Below are positions 53,919-63,265 of a stretch of 64,000 nucleotides of DNA, in pieces (the stretch's first letter is position 1; each line of letters starts with the position of its first letter). The position numbers and the translations under genes were made by a program. The stretch is from an uncultured Paracoccaceae bacterium (GTDB lineage Bacteria > Pseudomonadota > Alphaproteobacteria > Rhodobacterales > Rhodobacteraceae): positions 1 to 64,000 of the forward strand of contig CALBSG010000006.1 in NCBI GenBank assembly GCA_937927675.1, in the 5' to 3' direction. Under the pieces are notes generated by a model. The model was given only the letters and a program-made list of their open reading frames with translations. It had not been told where the DNA came from and did not search any database.

Positions 53919-54440
53919 ATGCGCCGACAAATTGCCTTGATCACAATTTTATTGCTGCAAGTCCTTTCCGCCGTCTTTTTCGTGGCCGACATTGCCTCGT
54001 CTTACGTCAGCCTGTGGTCTGCGCCCCTGTCTTGGGAAATGCGTGAATACCTTGAGATTTTCGCCGCCCTTGGCCTGACGCTGGGGGTTGGTTTTGGCAT
54101 CTGGGTGCTGCGGCGCACCATGCGGGAACGCAATATGGCGCAGGAACGGCTACGCCGCGCGTCAGGGGCCTTCATGAACCTTCTCGAAGAACGCTTCGCC
54201 GAATGGGGGCTGACGCCGGCCGAAAAGGATGTGGCGCTTTTTGCCATCAAAGGGCTGGCAACGCCGGAAATCGCGGCCCTGCGGTCCACCTCGGAAGGTA
54301 CGGTCAAGGCCCAGACCAACGCGATCTATCGCAAGGCGGGGGTCACCGGACGTTCGCAACTTCTATCGCTGTTCATCGAAGATCTGATGCGGGAAGACAG
54401 CGGCTTGCGACTTGGCGCACCCGATCAATCAGCTGCGTAA
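53919..54440 (+). CDS. membrane-anchored LuxR-type HTH regulator (copy 2)
   Basis: A 173-residue paralog of the protein at 51986: two helices, the loop APLSWEMREYLEIFA, a coiled coil (RERNMAQERLRRASGAFMNLL, written in two parts) and HTH GLTPAEKDVALFAIKGLATPE with EGTVKAQTNAIYRKAGVTGR. Most of the HTH is identical. It follows an exported PepSY-like gene, as copy 1 does, so the two modules look duplicated. The last 16 bases overlap the convergent DUF2237 gene. Confidence 0.85.
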   Translation: MRRQIALITILLLQVLSAVFFVADIASSYVSLWSAPLSWEMREYLEIFAALGLTLGVGFGIWVLRRTMRERNMAQERLRRASGAFMNLLEERFAEWGLTPAEKDVALFAIKGLATPEIAALRSTSEGTVKAQTNAIYRKAGVTGRSQLLSLFIEDLMREDSGLRLGAPDQSAA

Positions 54441-54793
54441 AGCCGCAGAACGGCCAGAGGAACAACCTCCAGCGTTGCCTGATGTGTCGCGGCCAGATGC
54501 ACCTGCGGCGCGGCACTTTCTTCATGCGCCTGCAAGAAGCGGGCCGCACACAGGCACCACCGATCCCCGGGCTTCAACCCGGGGAACCCAAATTCTGGGC
54601 GCGGCGTGGACAGGTCATTGCCAAGATATTTCGACAAGGCCAGAAATTCGGCCGTCATGACGGCGCAGACCGTGTGCTGGCCGCGATCTTCTGGCCCGGT
54701 ATCGCAGCAGCCATTGCGATAAAATCCGGTCACCGGGGCCGTGGAACAAGGTTCAAGTTCACCGCCCAGAACATTTACCGATGGCGCGCGCAT
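54425..54793 (-). CDS. DUF2237 family protein
   Basis: A 122-residue protein with the DUF2237 pattern NVLGGELEPCS, FYRNGCCDTGPED, GFPGLKPGDRWCLCAARF and a C-terminal ATHQATLEVVPL. ATG at 54791-54793 with GGGGAAAG upstream. Function unknown; cysteines are numerous (CCDTG, CLCAA). It converges with the second LuxR-type gene. Confidence 0.85.
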   Translation of the reverse strand: MRAPSVNVLGGELEPCSTAPVTGFYRNGCCDTGPEDRGQHTVCAVMTAEFLALSKYLGNDLSTPRPEFGFPGLKPGDRWCLCAARFLQAHEESAAPQVHLAATHQATLEVVPLAVLRLYAAD

Positions 54794-54886
54794 TTCTTTC
54801 CCCTTGAGCCGGAATTTCGAGGCTGGTCCTGATCTCATACGCATCCTAAGCTGACGGCTGTGATCGGCAAGTGAAAGGGTAAGCGG

Positions 54887-57601
54887 TTGGACGGTATTCT
54901 GGTCTTGGCGATTCTGGCGGTCATGGCGATCCCGGTCGCGATCTTGGTGCTGTTTGTTCAAATGGCTGGGCTGCGCGCCCGGATCCGCACCTTGGAATCC
55001 AAGCTGGCCAACCGCCCCGATCCCGTAGCCCCGCCGGTGGCGACCATGGCCGAGGCCGTTTCGGCGCCACCCTCGCTGCCAATCCCCACGGACGCCGTGG
55101 CGCCCCGCGTGCCATCCGAACCCCAGACCGTGACGCCGCCGCCCCTGCCGCCCAGCGCCGCGCAGGACCGACCGCTGGTGATGCGCCCGGATCGGTTTGC
55201 CGCCCTTGCCCGCTGGCTGCGCGACAACTGGGTTTACGCGATTTCTGCCGCGTCCTTGGGGCTGGCCGGGATATTCTTTGTCCAATACGGCATGGAGCGC
55301 GGGCTTTTGCCCCCCGGCCTGCGGGTGCTGGCAGCACTTGCCTTTGGGGCGGCGCTGGTGGCCGCGGGCGAAACCTTGCGCCGCCGTCATGGCGATGAGG
55401 GCGGTGCCGCCACGGCCACGCTGCCTTCGGTGTTTTCCGGTGCGGGGATTGTCACGCTGTTTGCAGCCATTCTTGCCGCGCGCCAACTGTACGGGCTGAT
55501 CGGGCCGCAAATGGCCTTTGCCGGGCATTTGGCAACTGCGGTTCTGGCCTTGGTGATCGGCTGGTTTTCTGGCCCGCTCCTTGTGGCGGTCAGCCTGGCC
55601 GGGGCCTTTGCCGCCCCATTTATCGCGGGGGGGGCGTCGCAGAACATCGACTGGCTTTACGGCTATTTTGCGCTGATCGCGGCGCTTGGGCTTGGGGTGG
55701 ATGCGGTGCGCCGGTGGGCCTGGGTGTCAGTTCTGGCGCTGGTCTTGGGATATGGCGGGGGTCTGTTGACGCAATTGGGCGGCGGCGGCGATGCGGGCTG
55801 GATCTTGCAATTGCTGGCCATGGTGATGTTGACCGCCACCCTGCCAGAGTTGCGCCTGATCCCGACGCAGGCCGGGCCTGCCACCCTTCCCGCGCTTTTG
55901 ATGAAAGGCAAAGCCGGTTGGCCGGTCTTTCCGGTGCGTCTGGTGCTGGGGGCAACCGTGACTTCCAGTCTGGGCCTTTGCGTCGCGACCACAAGCAACA
56001 CCGACATGGCCCTTCTGGCACTCGCCGGATTGACCGTTCTGGCCTTGGCCTTCCTTTTCTGGGCCGAAAAGGCCGAGGGATTGGCCGATATGGCCCTTTT
56101 GCCCGCTGTGGCGTTTCTGGCGGTCCTTGCGATCCTTGGCGAAACGCGCGCAGCAATTTGGGCCGAACATGCGACCAAGGCCATTGCCTTGCGCGGCCCC
56201 GAAACCGCGCCGTCACGGATTGCCTCGACACTGCTTGTCATGGCGACGCTCATCAGCCTTGGTGCGGCCTATCGTGCGCTCCGTTCCGGCCGTTGGGGTC
56301 TGCCCTTTGCCTTGGGCGGGGCGCTGATCGCCCCCCTTGCCGCCGTGGTGCTGGAGATCTGGTGGCAACCGGCACTGGTACTTGGCGCCTATGCTTGGGC
56401 ACTGCATATCATCGCGCTGGCCGCGCTGATGACAGGATTTGCGCTGCAACTGGGCAAGGCCGACGCCCCCGCGATGCGCCGCGCCGCCCATGCCACGTTG
56501 TCGGCCTTGGCGCTGATCGCACTTGCCCTGTTTGTGCTGACCACGAAAACGGCGCTGACGCTGGCCCTTGCGGTGCTGCTAACGGCTTCTGCCGCCCTTG
56601 ACCGCCGGTTCCGCCTGCCGGAAATGAGCCTGTTTCTACAGGCTGGCACGGCCGTTCTGGGGTATCGGCTGTTGGCCGATCCGGGGCTGTCCTGGGCCTT
56701 GCAGGCCCCCCTGGCGCAGCTCTTGCTGGCGTTTGGCAGCACCATTGCCGCGATGCTGGCGGCCCTTTGGCTGTTGCAGCCGCTGGAGCGCCCCGTCGCC
56801 CGGGCCGTCGCCGAAAGCGCGGCTGCCGGGTTGACGGCCATCTTGGCCAATGTGCTGATTGCCCGCGCGCTGGAGCCACCGCTCCCCCTCACGGATACCG
56901 CGACCTATGTGCCGCAAACCCCGCCGATGGAAACCCATTGGGGTCTGACGCTGAACGCGCTGCCTTGGGCGATCTTTGCACTGATGCAACTGTGGCGCGC
57001 GCGGCAGGCCAGCCCCTTGCAAACCCTGCGCCGGGCGTTGGCGGGCCTTGGCGGCGTGATTGCGGCTGCGGGACTGGCCAGTGCAGCAACACTTGGAAAC
57101 CCGCTTTTCGGCTGGACTGCGGATGATCTGGGTGCGCGGGTCAAAGGCCCGCTGGTGCTGGACACGCTGGCTTTGGCCTATGCCGTACCGGGGCTTTTGC
57201 TTTTGGTGGTGGCGTGGACTTGGGCGGATCTCGATCGGCGCCTGCGACTGGGCTTGGTCTGCGCGGGCGCGGCGCTGACCGCACTTTATACCGGCCTTGA
57301 AATCCGCCGCGTCTGGCAGGGCGATTTCCTCGGCGGCCCCAGCGTGACGCAAGCAGAGCTTTATACCTATACGCTGGCGCTGATGCTGCTTGGGGCGGGG
57401 CTTCTTTATCAGGCAATTGCCCGGCGATCTGACATGCTGCGCCGTCTGGCGATGGCGGTCATCGGGCTGGTGGTGGCCAAGGTCTTCCTGCTCGACGCCT
57501 CGGGCCTGACGGGGCTGACGCGGGTGGTCAGCTTTGCCGGGCTTGGCCTGTCGTTGGCGGGGCTGGCATGGCTGAACCGCTGGGCGGAACGGAGGTCATG
57601 A
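54887..57601 (+). CDS. DUF2339 polytopic membrane protein
   Basis: A very hydrophobic 904-residue protein with more than twenty predicted helices, an N-terminal anchor helix and a Pro-rich linker (about 45-95), as in DUF2339. The start is TTG with AAAGGG seven bases upstream; an in-frame ATG lies at 54923. Function unknown. It overlaps no other gene and is followed by a DEAD-box helicase gene. Confidence 0.8.
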   Translation: MDGILVLAILAVMAIPVAILVLFVQMAGLRARIRTLESKLANRPDPVAPPVATMAEAVSAPPSLPIPTDAVAPRVPSEPQTVTPPPLPPSAAQDRPLVMRPDRFAALARWLRDNWVYAISAASLGLAGIFFVQYGMERGLLPPGLRVLAALAFGAALVAAGETLRRRHGDEGGAATATLPSVFSGAGIVTLFAAILAARQLYGLIGPQMAFAGHLATAVLALVIGWFSGPLLVAVSLAGAFAAPFIAGGASQNIDWLYGYFALIAALGLGVDAVRRWAWVSVLALVLGYGGGLLTQLGGGGDAGWILQLLAMVMLTATLPELRLIPTQAGPATLPALLMKGKAGWPVFPVRLVLGATVTSSLGLCVATTSNTDMALLALAGLTVLALAFLFWAEKAEGLADMALLPAVAFLAVLAILGETRAAIWAEHATKAIALRGPETAPSRIASTLLVMATLISLGAAYRALRSGRWGLPFALGGALIAPLAAVVLEIWWQPALVLGAYAWALHIIALAALMTGFALQLGKADAPAMRRAAHATLSALALIALALFVLTTKTALTLALAVLLTASAALDRRFRLPEMSLFLQAGTAVLGYRLLADPGLSWALQAPLAQLLLAFGSTIAAMLAALWLLQPLERPVARAVAESAAAGLTAILANVLIARALEPPLPLTDTATYVPQTPPMETHWGLTLNALPWAIFALMQLWRARQASPLQTLRRALAGLGGVIAAAGLASAATLGNPLFGWTADDLGARVKGPLVLDTLALAYAVPGLLLLVVAWTWADLDRRLRLGLVCAGAALTALYTGLEIRRVWQGDFLGGPSVTQAELYTYTLALMLLGAGLLYQAIARRSDMLRRLAMAVIGLVVAKVFLLDASGLTGLTRVVSFAGLGLSLAGLAWLNRWAERRS

Positions 57602-57793
57602 CCCCGGGCGGCTTGACTTTCGTCGCAATTGCCCCCATCTGACCCTCACGCCCATCCATCCGGTCCCGCGTGAGGACAAGGGGATGCCGGGCGAGGTTCC
57701 CCCTTCACGCAAGGTAACCCTTCCCACACGGCCAAACCGCAAGATGCGGTGGGGCGAGTGTCGGTTGCCTATTATGAAGAACGGACCGTTCAA

Positions 57794-59161
57794 ATGACGA
57801 CTTTTGCCGATCTCGGCCTTTCGCCTTCCATCCTGAAGGCACTGGAAAAAACCAAACTGCAGACACCCACGCCGATTCAGGCGCAGGCCATTCCCCACAT
57901 CATGAAGGGTGCCGACCTGATGGGTCTGGCCCAAACCGGCACCGGCAAGACGGCCGCCTTTGGCTTGCCCTTGCTGCACCGCATCCTTGACCTTGGCCAC
58001 CCGCCGGGGCCGAAACATGTCCGCGCCCTGATCCTTGCGCCGACGCGCGAACTGATCATCCAGATCAAGGACAATCTGGAAGTCTTCACCAAAGGAACGG
58101 CCGTGAAGGTCACCATGGTGGTGGGCGGCGCCTCTGTTCTGAAACAGGCGCAAGCCCTGTCGCGCGGCAGCGATGTGCTGGTCGCCACCCCCGGCCGTCT
58201 GATCGACCACTTGGAACAGGGCAACGTCAGCCTTGAAAAATGCGGCTATCTGGTGCTGGACGAGGCCGACCACATGCTCGACATGGGGTTCATCCATTCC
58301 CTGCGCAAGATTGCCAAGCACATTCCGCAACGCCGCCAGACGCTGCTGTTCTCGGCCACCATGCCGAAAGACATCGAGGAAATCGCCGACACCTACCTGC
58401 GCAATCCGGTGCGTGTGCAGGTTTCCACCCCCGGCAAACCGGCTGAAAAAATCACCCAAGGCGTGCATTACATTCCGATGGGCGACAAGGCCAAGCTGTT
58501 GGAAGAATACCTGAAAAAGCACCCGACCGAACAGGCGCTGGTCTTTGGCCGCACCAAGCATGGGTCGGAAAAGCTGATGAAGCTGTTGGTATCTTGGGGC
58601 TTCAAGGCAGGCTCCATCCACGGCAACAAAAGCCAAAACCAGCGCGAGCGCACCTTGGCCGAATTCAAGTCGGGCGATCTGGATATTCTGGTGGCAACGG
58701 ATGTGGCCGCACGTGGCATCGACATTCCGACGGTCCGCCACGTCTACAACTTTGACATGCCGAACGTGCCGGAAAACTACGTCCACCGCATCGGCCGCAC
58801 CGCGCGCGCCGGGGCCGATGGTACCGCAGTTGCCTTCTGCTCGCCCGCCGAGATGGACGAACTCAAAGCCGTTGAAAAGCTGCTGAAAAAGCCGATCCCG
58901 GTTCTGGGTGGGGCACCTTGGGCCGCCGACATCGTTGCAGCCACGCCAAAGCCCGGCCAAAACCGCGGCCAGCGCCCCGGTGCGCGCACCGGCGGACAGA
59001 AAAAGGGCAGCCAACCGCCTGCCTCGAAATCCGCAGGCCCGCGCCCGGCCGCCAAGCCTGGCGCCCGCCCGCAAGGCAGCCGTCCGCAGGCCAGCAAACC
59101 CCTCGGCGGCAGCCAAGCGCCCCGCCGCGACGGCGCACGGCCAAAGCCGCGTCAGGCCTAA
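57794..59161 (+). CDS. rhlE: DEAD-box RNA helicase (RhlE-like)
   Basis: A 455-residue helicase: Q motif near PTPIQ, Walker A AQTGTGKT (46-53), DEAD in VLDEADHMLDMGF, SAT, and HRIGRTARAG. The C-terminal tail (about 390-455) is basic and Ala/Arg/Pro-rich, as in RhlE. The start at 57794 precedes MTTFADLGLS; an in-frame start at 57749 is less conserved. It is expected to unwind RNA in ribosome or mRNA metabolism. Confidence 0.92.
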   Translation: MTTFADLGLSPSILKALEKTKLQTPTPIQAQAIPHIMKGADLMGLAQTGTGKTAAFGLPLLHRILDLGHPPGPKHVRALILAPTRELIIQIKDNLEVFTKGTAVKVTMVVGGASVLKQAQALSRGSDVLVATPGRLIDHLEQGNVSLEKCGYLVLDEADHMLDMGFIHSLRKIAKHIPQRRQTLLFSATMPKDIEEIADTYLRNPVRVQVSTPGKPAEKITQGVHYIPMGDKAKLLEEYLKKHPTEQALVFGRTKHGSEKLMKLLVSWGFKAGSIHGNKSQNQRERTLAEFKSGDLDILVATDVAARGIDIPTVRHVYNFDMPNVPENYVHRIGRTARAGADGTAVAFCSPAEMDELKAVEKLLKKPIPVLGGAPWAADIVAATPKPGQNRGQRPGARTGGQKKGSQPPASKSAGPRPAAKPGARPQGSRPQASKPLGGSQAPRRDGARPKPRQA

Positions 59162-59174
59162 GAAACAACGGAAA

Positions 59175-59195
59175 AGGGCGGGGAAATCCCGCCCT
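59175..59195. terminator. bidirectional terminator hairpin
   Basis: AGGGCGGG pairs with CCCGCCCT around GAAAT, between the stops of the helicase gene and the convergent CII-like gene. The stem overlaps the latter's stop codon. Confidence 0.7.
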
Positions 59196-59646
59196 ATTTC
59201 GCCTCTTCTTCCAGATTCAGCTTCATATCCAGAAGCACCTGCTGCAAGGCCAGCGTTTCGCGCAAAAGCCGTTTGGCCTCGTTGATGGAAATCTTGCCAT
59301 CCCCAATTGCCGAATTGTATTCGCTCATCAGCACGGCAAAACGCTGCGCCAAAGCCACCACATCCTGATTGACCCCCGATGACTGGGCGTTGCGCTTTTC
59401 TGCATCATACGACAGCGTGATGCCGCGCAAATCCGACAGCGCTGCCGTCACATGCGGAAACCGCGACGCGCCTTCCAAGGCCGCGACCACGTCAATCGGC
59501 ATGAAACGGTCGCCATGTTCGTCATTGTCGGAATAATAGCGACCAAGCGTCGCCTTTGATTTGCCGGTGATCTCGCAAGCCGCCTCGATCCCCACATCCT
59601 TGACCAGCGCTTCGCTGTGCTTCTTCAAATAGGTAGCAACACTCAT
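59194..59646 (-). CDS. phage CII-like (CP76) regulatory protein
   Basis: The protein is 150 residues from the ATG at 59646. The N-terminal half resembles a HTH (GIEAACEITGKSKATLGRYY, then FMPIDVVAALE), and the C-terminal half is a helical IGDGKISINEAKRLLRET segment, which together resemble phage CII-type (Phage_CP76) regulators. No other phage genes are nearby, so it may be a domesticated regulator. I am moderately sure of the family and do not know its targets. Confidence 0.6.
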   Translation of the reverse strand: MSVATYLKKHSEALVKDVGIEAACEITGKSKATLGRYYSDNDEHGDRFMPIDVVAALEGASRFPHVTAALSDLRGITLSYDAEKRNAQSSGVNQDVVALAQRFAVLMSEYNSAIGDGKISINEAKRLLRETLALQQVLLDMKLNLEEEAK

Positions 59647-60048
59647 GATCAATTACCTTTGCGCCGGGCACCACAGCGTGCCGGGGAATTCAAATAGCCT
59701 TTTCCCATTAATGTGATGGAAACCATCTGTCACGGATAAAGGTGTTCCGGGTCGTCCGGAACAGTAGTGAGTGACCAGCGTCCCCAGCGCTGGTTTGGGT
59801 GGGGGTCTGCCGTGCTTCGCCTCCGTTAGGGGTGGCCTTGGTTCACGATTACCACGGTCGCGCGGCGGACCCGTCAGCGTTAGCAAGTTTTCACACCGGA
59901 ACATTATGTCCGGCTGTTACATCGTGTGCTGATGGTCCGTTGCGTCCCCCTACCCGTGTTTCCCGTAGAAACTTTTGAACCCAACAGGGCCCTTTTCGGC
60001 GGTGTCGCCTCTCTTGCAGGCAACTCTTGCCTTGGGCTACATCGGGCC
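59647..60048. other. hairpin-rich noncoding gap
   Basis: 402 bases between the CII-like gene and tdk with no gene I can support. It contains GTTCCGG-GTCGT-CCGGAAC (59744-59762) and ACCAGCG-TCCCCAG-CGCTGGT (59774-59794). An sRNA or an operator cluster is possible. Confidence 0.5.
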
Positions 60049-60627
60049 ATGGCAAAGCTATACTTCAATTACTCCACGATGAACGCGGGCAAGTCGACGC
60101 TGCTGCTGCAGGCCTCGCACAACTACCGCGAAGGCGGGATGGAGACCTACCTCATCACAGCCCAATTCGACGATCGCGCTGGCCAAGGCAAGATCGCCAG
60201 CCGCATCGGCATTGGTGAGGTGGCCGATACCTTTGGGCCGAACGAAGATCTGTTTGAAAAGCTGAAAACCCGCTTTGCCAAAAGCAAGGTTGCCTGCGTT
60301 TTCATCGACGAGGCGCAGTTTTTATCCCAAGACCAAGTCTGGCAACTGGCCCGCGCAGTGGATGATCTGGGCGTGCCGGTGATGGCCTATGGCCTGAGGG
60401 TCGATTTTCAGGGCAACCTGTTTCCCGGCTCCGCCGCGCTGTTGGCTTGGGCCGATGAAATGCGTGAGGTCCGCACCATCTGCCATTGCGGCAAGAAGGC
60501 GACCATGGTGGTGCGCAAAGGTCCAGACGGCAGCCCGATGCGCGACGGCGATCAGGTGGTGATCGGCGGCAATGAGACGTATCAAAGCCTGTGCCGCCGC
60601 CATTGGCGGCAAGCGGTCGGCGATTAA
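60049..60627 (+). CDS. tdk: thymidine kinase
   Basis: A 192-residue type II thymidine kinase. The P-loop is in STMNAGKST near the N-terminus, the catalytic region FIDEAQFL follows, and zinc cysteines lie in ICHCGKKA and near the C-terminus (LCRRHW). The start at 60049 gives the family MAKLYFNYS. It makes dTMP from thymidine by salvage. Confidence 0.94.
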   Translation: MAKLYFNYSTMNAGKSTLLLQASHNYREGGMETYLITAQFDDRAGQGKIASRIGIGEVADTFGPNEDLFEKLKTRFAKSKVACVFIDEAQFLSQDQVWQLARAVDDLGVPVMAYGLRVDFQGNLFPGSAALLAWADEMREVRTICHCGKKATMVVRKGPDGSPMRDGDQVVIGGNETYQSLCRRHWRQAVGD

Positions 60628-61547
60628 GCCGCCTCTTGCGCCCGCGCCCGCAGCGCGATCATCGAGCCTGCCGCAACGATCAGACCCATGCCCAGAACCG
60701 CCAGCGGCTCTAGACCGGTGCCCCAAATCATCCAGGTCCAAAAGGCCGAAGCGGGCAGAATGATATATTCCAGCACGCTGGCCCTGCTCGCATCGGTGAT
60801 CTGATAGGCACGGATCATGAAACCGACGCCGATCAGGCTGCCCGCCGCCTGCACAAAGGTCCAGAAATAGAACTCGGTCGAAGGCCAGACCGGACCACGC
60901 TGCAAGAACCCGTCAGTGCCGACAGGCACCTCAAGCGGAAAGAAGGTCAGCGCCAGCATTCCGACCGCGCCAATGATCCCCAGTGCGCCGAAAAAGCCTG
61001 CCAGCAGGGTTTGCGCGCTTTCGCCCTCGCACCATTCGCGGGTGGCAATGTTGCCCATCGCATAAAGCGCGCCCGCCACGATTGGCAGCACGGCGGCCAA
61101 CGAGGCCCCACCCATCGCCTCGGGCCCCAACACCAGCAGCACGCCCACAAAGCCAAGGGCCACCGCAATGATCCGCACCGGACCGATTTTGTGGCCATAG
61201 GCAAAGCGCGAAATCAGCAAAACCCAGATCGGCGCGGTGAACAGCCCCGCCGCCACCAGCGCCACATCAAGGAAAGCCAGCGCGCCAAAATAGATGACCA
61301 TGGCAGACCCATGGATGGCCGATCGCGCCACCACGGCACGCCAGTTGCGCGGACGTATACGCCAGCCAAAGACCGCCGCGCCCAAGCCCAGAAGCACCGC
61401 CGTCATACAAGACCGGGTGAAGTGGAATTGCCAAAGTCCGGCCTCATCAGCGATCACCCGCACATAGTTGTCGGTAAAGCCGATGATAAAGGCATAGATC
61501 GAAATCAGCCCGGCGGCCAACAAGGTCCGGTCTTTGGTCGCGTTCAC
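60624..61547 (-). CDS. DMT superfamily (EamA) transporter
   Basis: A 307-residue membrane protein from the GTG at 61547, with GAAGGAA upstream; an ATG at 61619 adds a low-complexity leader. Ten helices in two EamA halves, for example WRAVVARSAIHGSAMVIYFG and IGVGFMIRAYQITDASR. The stop overlaps tdk by 4 bases. It diverges from the acyl-CoA ligase gene. Confidence 0.82.
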   Translation of the reverse strand: MNATKDRTLLAAGLISIYAFIIGFTDNYVRVIADEAGLWQFHFTRSCMTAVLLGLGAAVFGWRIRPRNWRAVVARSAIHGSAMVIYFGALAFLDVALVAAGLFTAPIWVLLISRFAYGHKIGPVRIIAVALGFVGVLLVLGPEAMGGASLAAVLPIVAGALYAMGNIATREWCEGESAQTLLAGFFGALGIIGAVGMLALTFFPLEVPVGTDGFLQRGPVWPSTEFYFWTFVQAAGSLIGVGFMIRAYQITDASRASVLEYIILPASAFWTWMIWGTGLEPLAVLGMGLIVAAGSMIALRARAQEAA

Positions 61548-61640
61548 TGTGTATTCCTTCGTATTTCCTGCTTTCCCTTTGCCTGCATCCTTCGCAAACT
61601 GCCCGTCGGAAAACGACATTCTGCGTCAGGGAGAAAACAC

Positions 61641-63263
61641 ATGGGCTGGCTGGCAGACGAAAGCGGACTGGAAAAGACGGCAGCCAACTTTGCGGCCCTG
61701 ACGCCACTGTCGCATCTGAAACGTGCCGCAGATATCTTTGCCCATCGCACCGCCGTGGTGTGGAAGTCGACCCGGCTCAGCTATGCCGACTATGCCGCCC
61801 GCGTCAGCCAACTGGCATCGGCCCTTGCGCTGCGGGGTATTCAGCCCGGCGATGTGGTGGCCACGCTTTTGCCCAACATCCCCGCCCAAGCCGAGGCGCA
61901 TTTCGGCGTGCCGGCCTGCGGGGCAGTCCTGAACACCATCAACACCCGGTTGGACGCCGACACCGTGGCCTATATCTTTGGCCATGCCGGGGCAAAGATT
62001 CTGCTCTGCGACACCGCCTTTCTGCCTCTGGCCCAAGAGGCGATTCGCCGGATGGACGGTGCAGCGCCCGAGATCATCGAAGTGGTGGACCACGGGTTCA
62101 CCGCCTCGGGTGCCTATCTGACCTATGAAGCGTTGCTTGCCAAAGGCGATCCCGCCGCTGCTTGGACAATGCCCGAAGATGAATGGGAATCCATCGCCAT
62201 CAACTACACCTCTGGCACGACAGGGCAGCCAAAGGGCGTGGTCTATCACCACCGCGGGGCCTATCTTGCGACCACGGCCAATGCCCTTGGGTGGCGGATG
62301 CAACTGTTCCCGGTTTATCTGACCATCGTGCCGCTGTTTCACTGCAATGGCTGGTGCCATACGTGGATGGTGCCGATGATGGGCGGTACGCTGGTCTGCT
62401 GCCGCGACGTGACCGCCAAGGCGATCTATGACGCGATTGCCGATGAGGGCGTCACCCATTTCGGGGGCGCGCCGATTGTTCTGAACACCGTCATCAACTG
62501 CAAGACCGAGGACCGCCGGGCGTTTTCGCATCAGGTTCAGGTCTTTACCGCAGGCGCCCCCCCGGCGGCGGCGACACTCGCCGCGTTTGAACCCTTGGGT
62601 TTCAATGTGACGCAGGTTTACGGGCTGACCGAAACCTATGGCCCGGCAACCGAATGTCTATGGCAGACGGAATGGGATGCGGCGCAGGGCGACGACCGTT
62701 CCGCGCTCAAGGCGCGAACCGGGGTGGCGATGGCCATGCTGGAAGGTGCGGAGGTGCATGACGACCACGGGCAGCCCGTAGCCCGTGACGCCGCCCACTT
62801 GGGAGAAATTGCCATGCGCGGTAATATGGTGATGAAAGGCTATTACAAGAACCCGGAAGCCACCCGCGAGGCGTTCAAGGGCGGCTGGTTCCGGTCAGGC
62901 GATATCGCGTTTCAACATCCCGACGGCTATTTGAAAATCACCGACAGGGCGAAAGACATCATCATTTCGGGCGGCGAAAATGTCTCGTCGGTCGAGGTGG
63001 AAGGCGCCTTGATGCATCACCCGGCGGTCAGTCTCTGTGCCGTCGTCGCCAAACCTGACGACAAATGGGGCGAAGTGCCTTGCGCCTTTGTCGAATTGAA
63101 ACCCGGTGCCTCTGCGACCGAGGCGGAGCTTATCGCCCATTGCCGCAGCCGCTTGGCGGGCTTCAAATCGCCGAAACATGTGGTCTTTACAGAATTGCCC
63201 AAGACCTCGACCGGAAAGATCCAGAAGTTCGAGTTGCGCGCGGTGGCGAAACTGCTGTCCTGA
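61641..63263 (+). CDS. acyl-CoA synthetase, DmdB-like
   Basis: A 540-residue AMP-forming ligase: AMP-binding motif YTSGTTGQPKGV, VYGLTETYGPATE, and the C-terminal motif GWFRSGDIAFQHPDGYLKITDR. By recollection it resembles the roseobacter 3-methylmercaptopropionate-CoA ligase DmdB, but medium-chain fatty acids are possible. GGGAG lies upstream of the ATG. Its stop is 3 bases from the convergent MarR gene. Confidence 0.85.
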   Translation: MGWLADESGLEKTAANFAALTPLSHLKRAADIFAHRTAVVWKSTRLSYADYAARVSQLASALALRGIQPGDVVATLLPNIPAQAEAHFGVPACGAVLNTINTRLDADTVAYIFGHAGAKILLCDTAFLPLAQEAIRRMDGAAPEIIEVVDHGFTASGAYLTYEALLAKGDPAAAWTMPEDEWESIAINYTSGTTGQPKGVVYHHRGAYLATTANALGWRMQLFPVYLTIVPLFHCNGWCHTWMVPMMGGTLVCCRDVTAKAIYDAIADEGVTHFGGAPIVLNTVINCKTEDRRAFSHQVQVFTAGAPPAAATLAAFEPLGFNVTQVYGLTETYGPATECLWQTEWDAAQGDDRSALKARTGVAMAMLEGAEVHDDHGQPVARDAAHLGEIAMRGNMVMKGYYKNPEATREAFKGGWFRSGDIAFQHPDGYLKITDRAKDIIISGGENVSSVEVEGALMHHPAVSLCAVVAKPDDKWGEVPCAFVELKPGASATEAELIAHCRSRLAGFKSPKHVVFTELPKTSTGKIQKFELRAVAKLLS

Positions 63264-63265
63264 TC

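Noticed and set aside
59740..59860. Possible SRP 4.5S RNA or tmRNA in the gap before tdk
   Set aside because: I looked for the conserved GGAAGGAAGCAGCC-type SRP loop and for a tag-coding region and found neither on either strand.
59653..59904. Open frame of 83 residues on the minus strand in the noncoding gap
   Set aside because: No ribosome site, low-complexity Pro/Arg composition and no family resemblance; the hairpins make it more likely noncoding.
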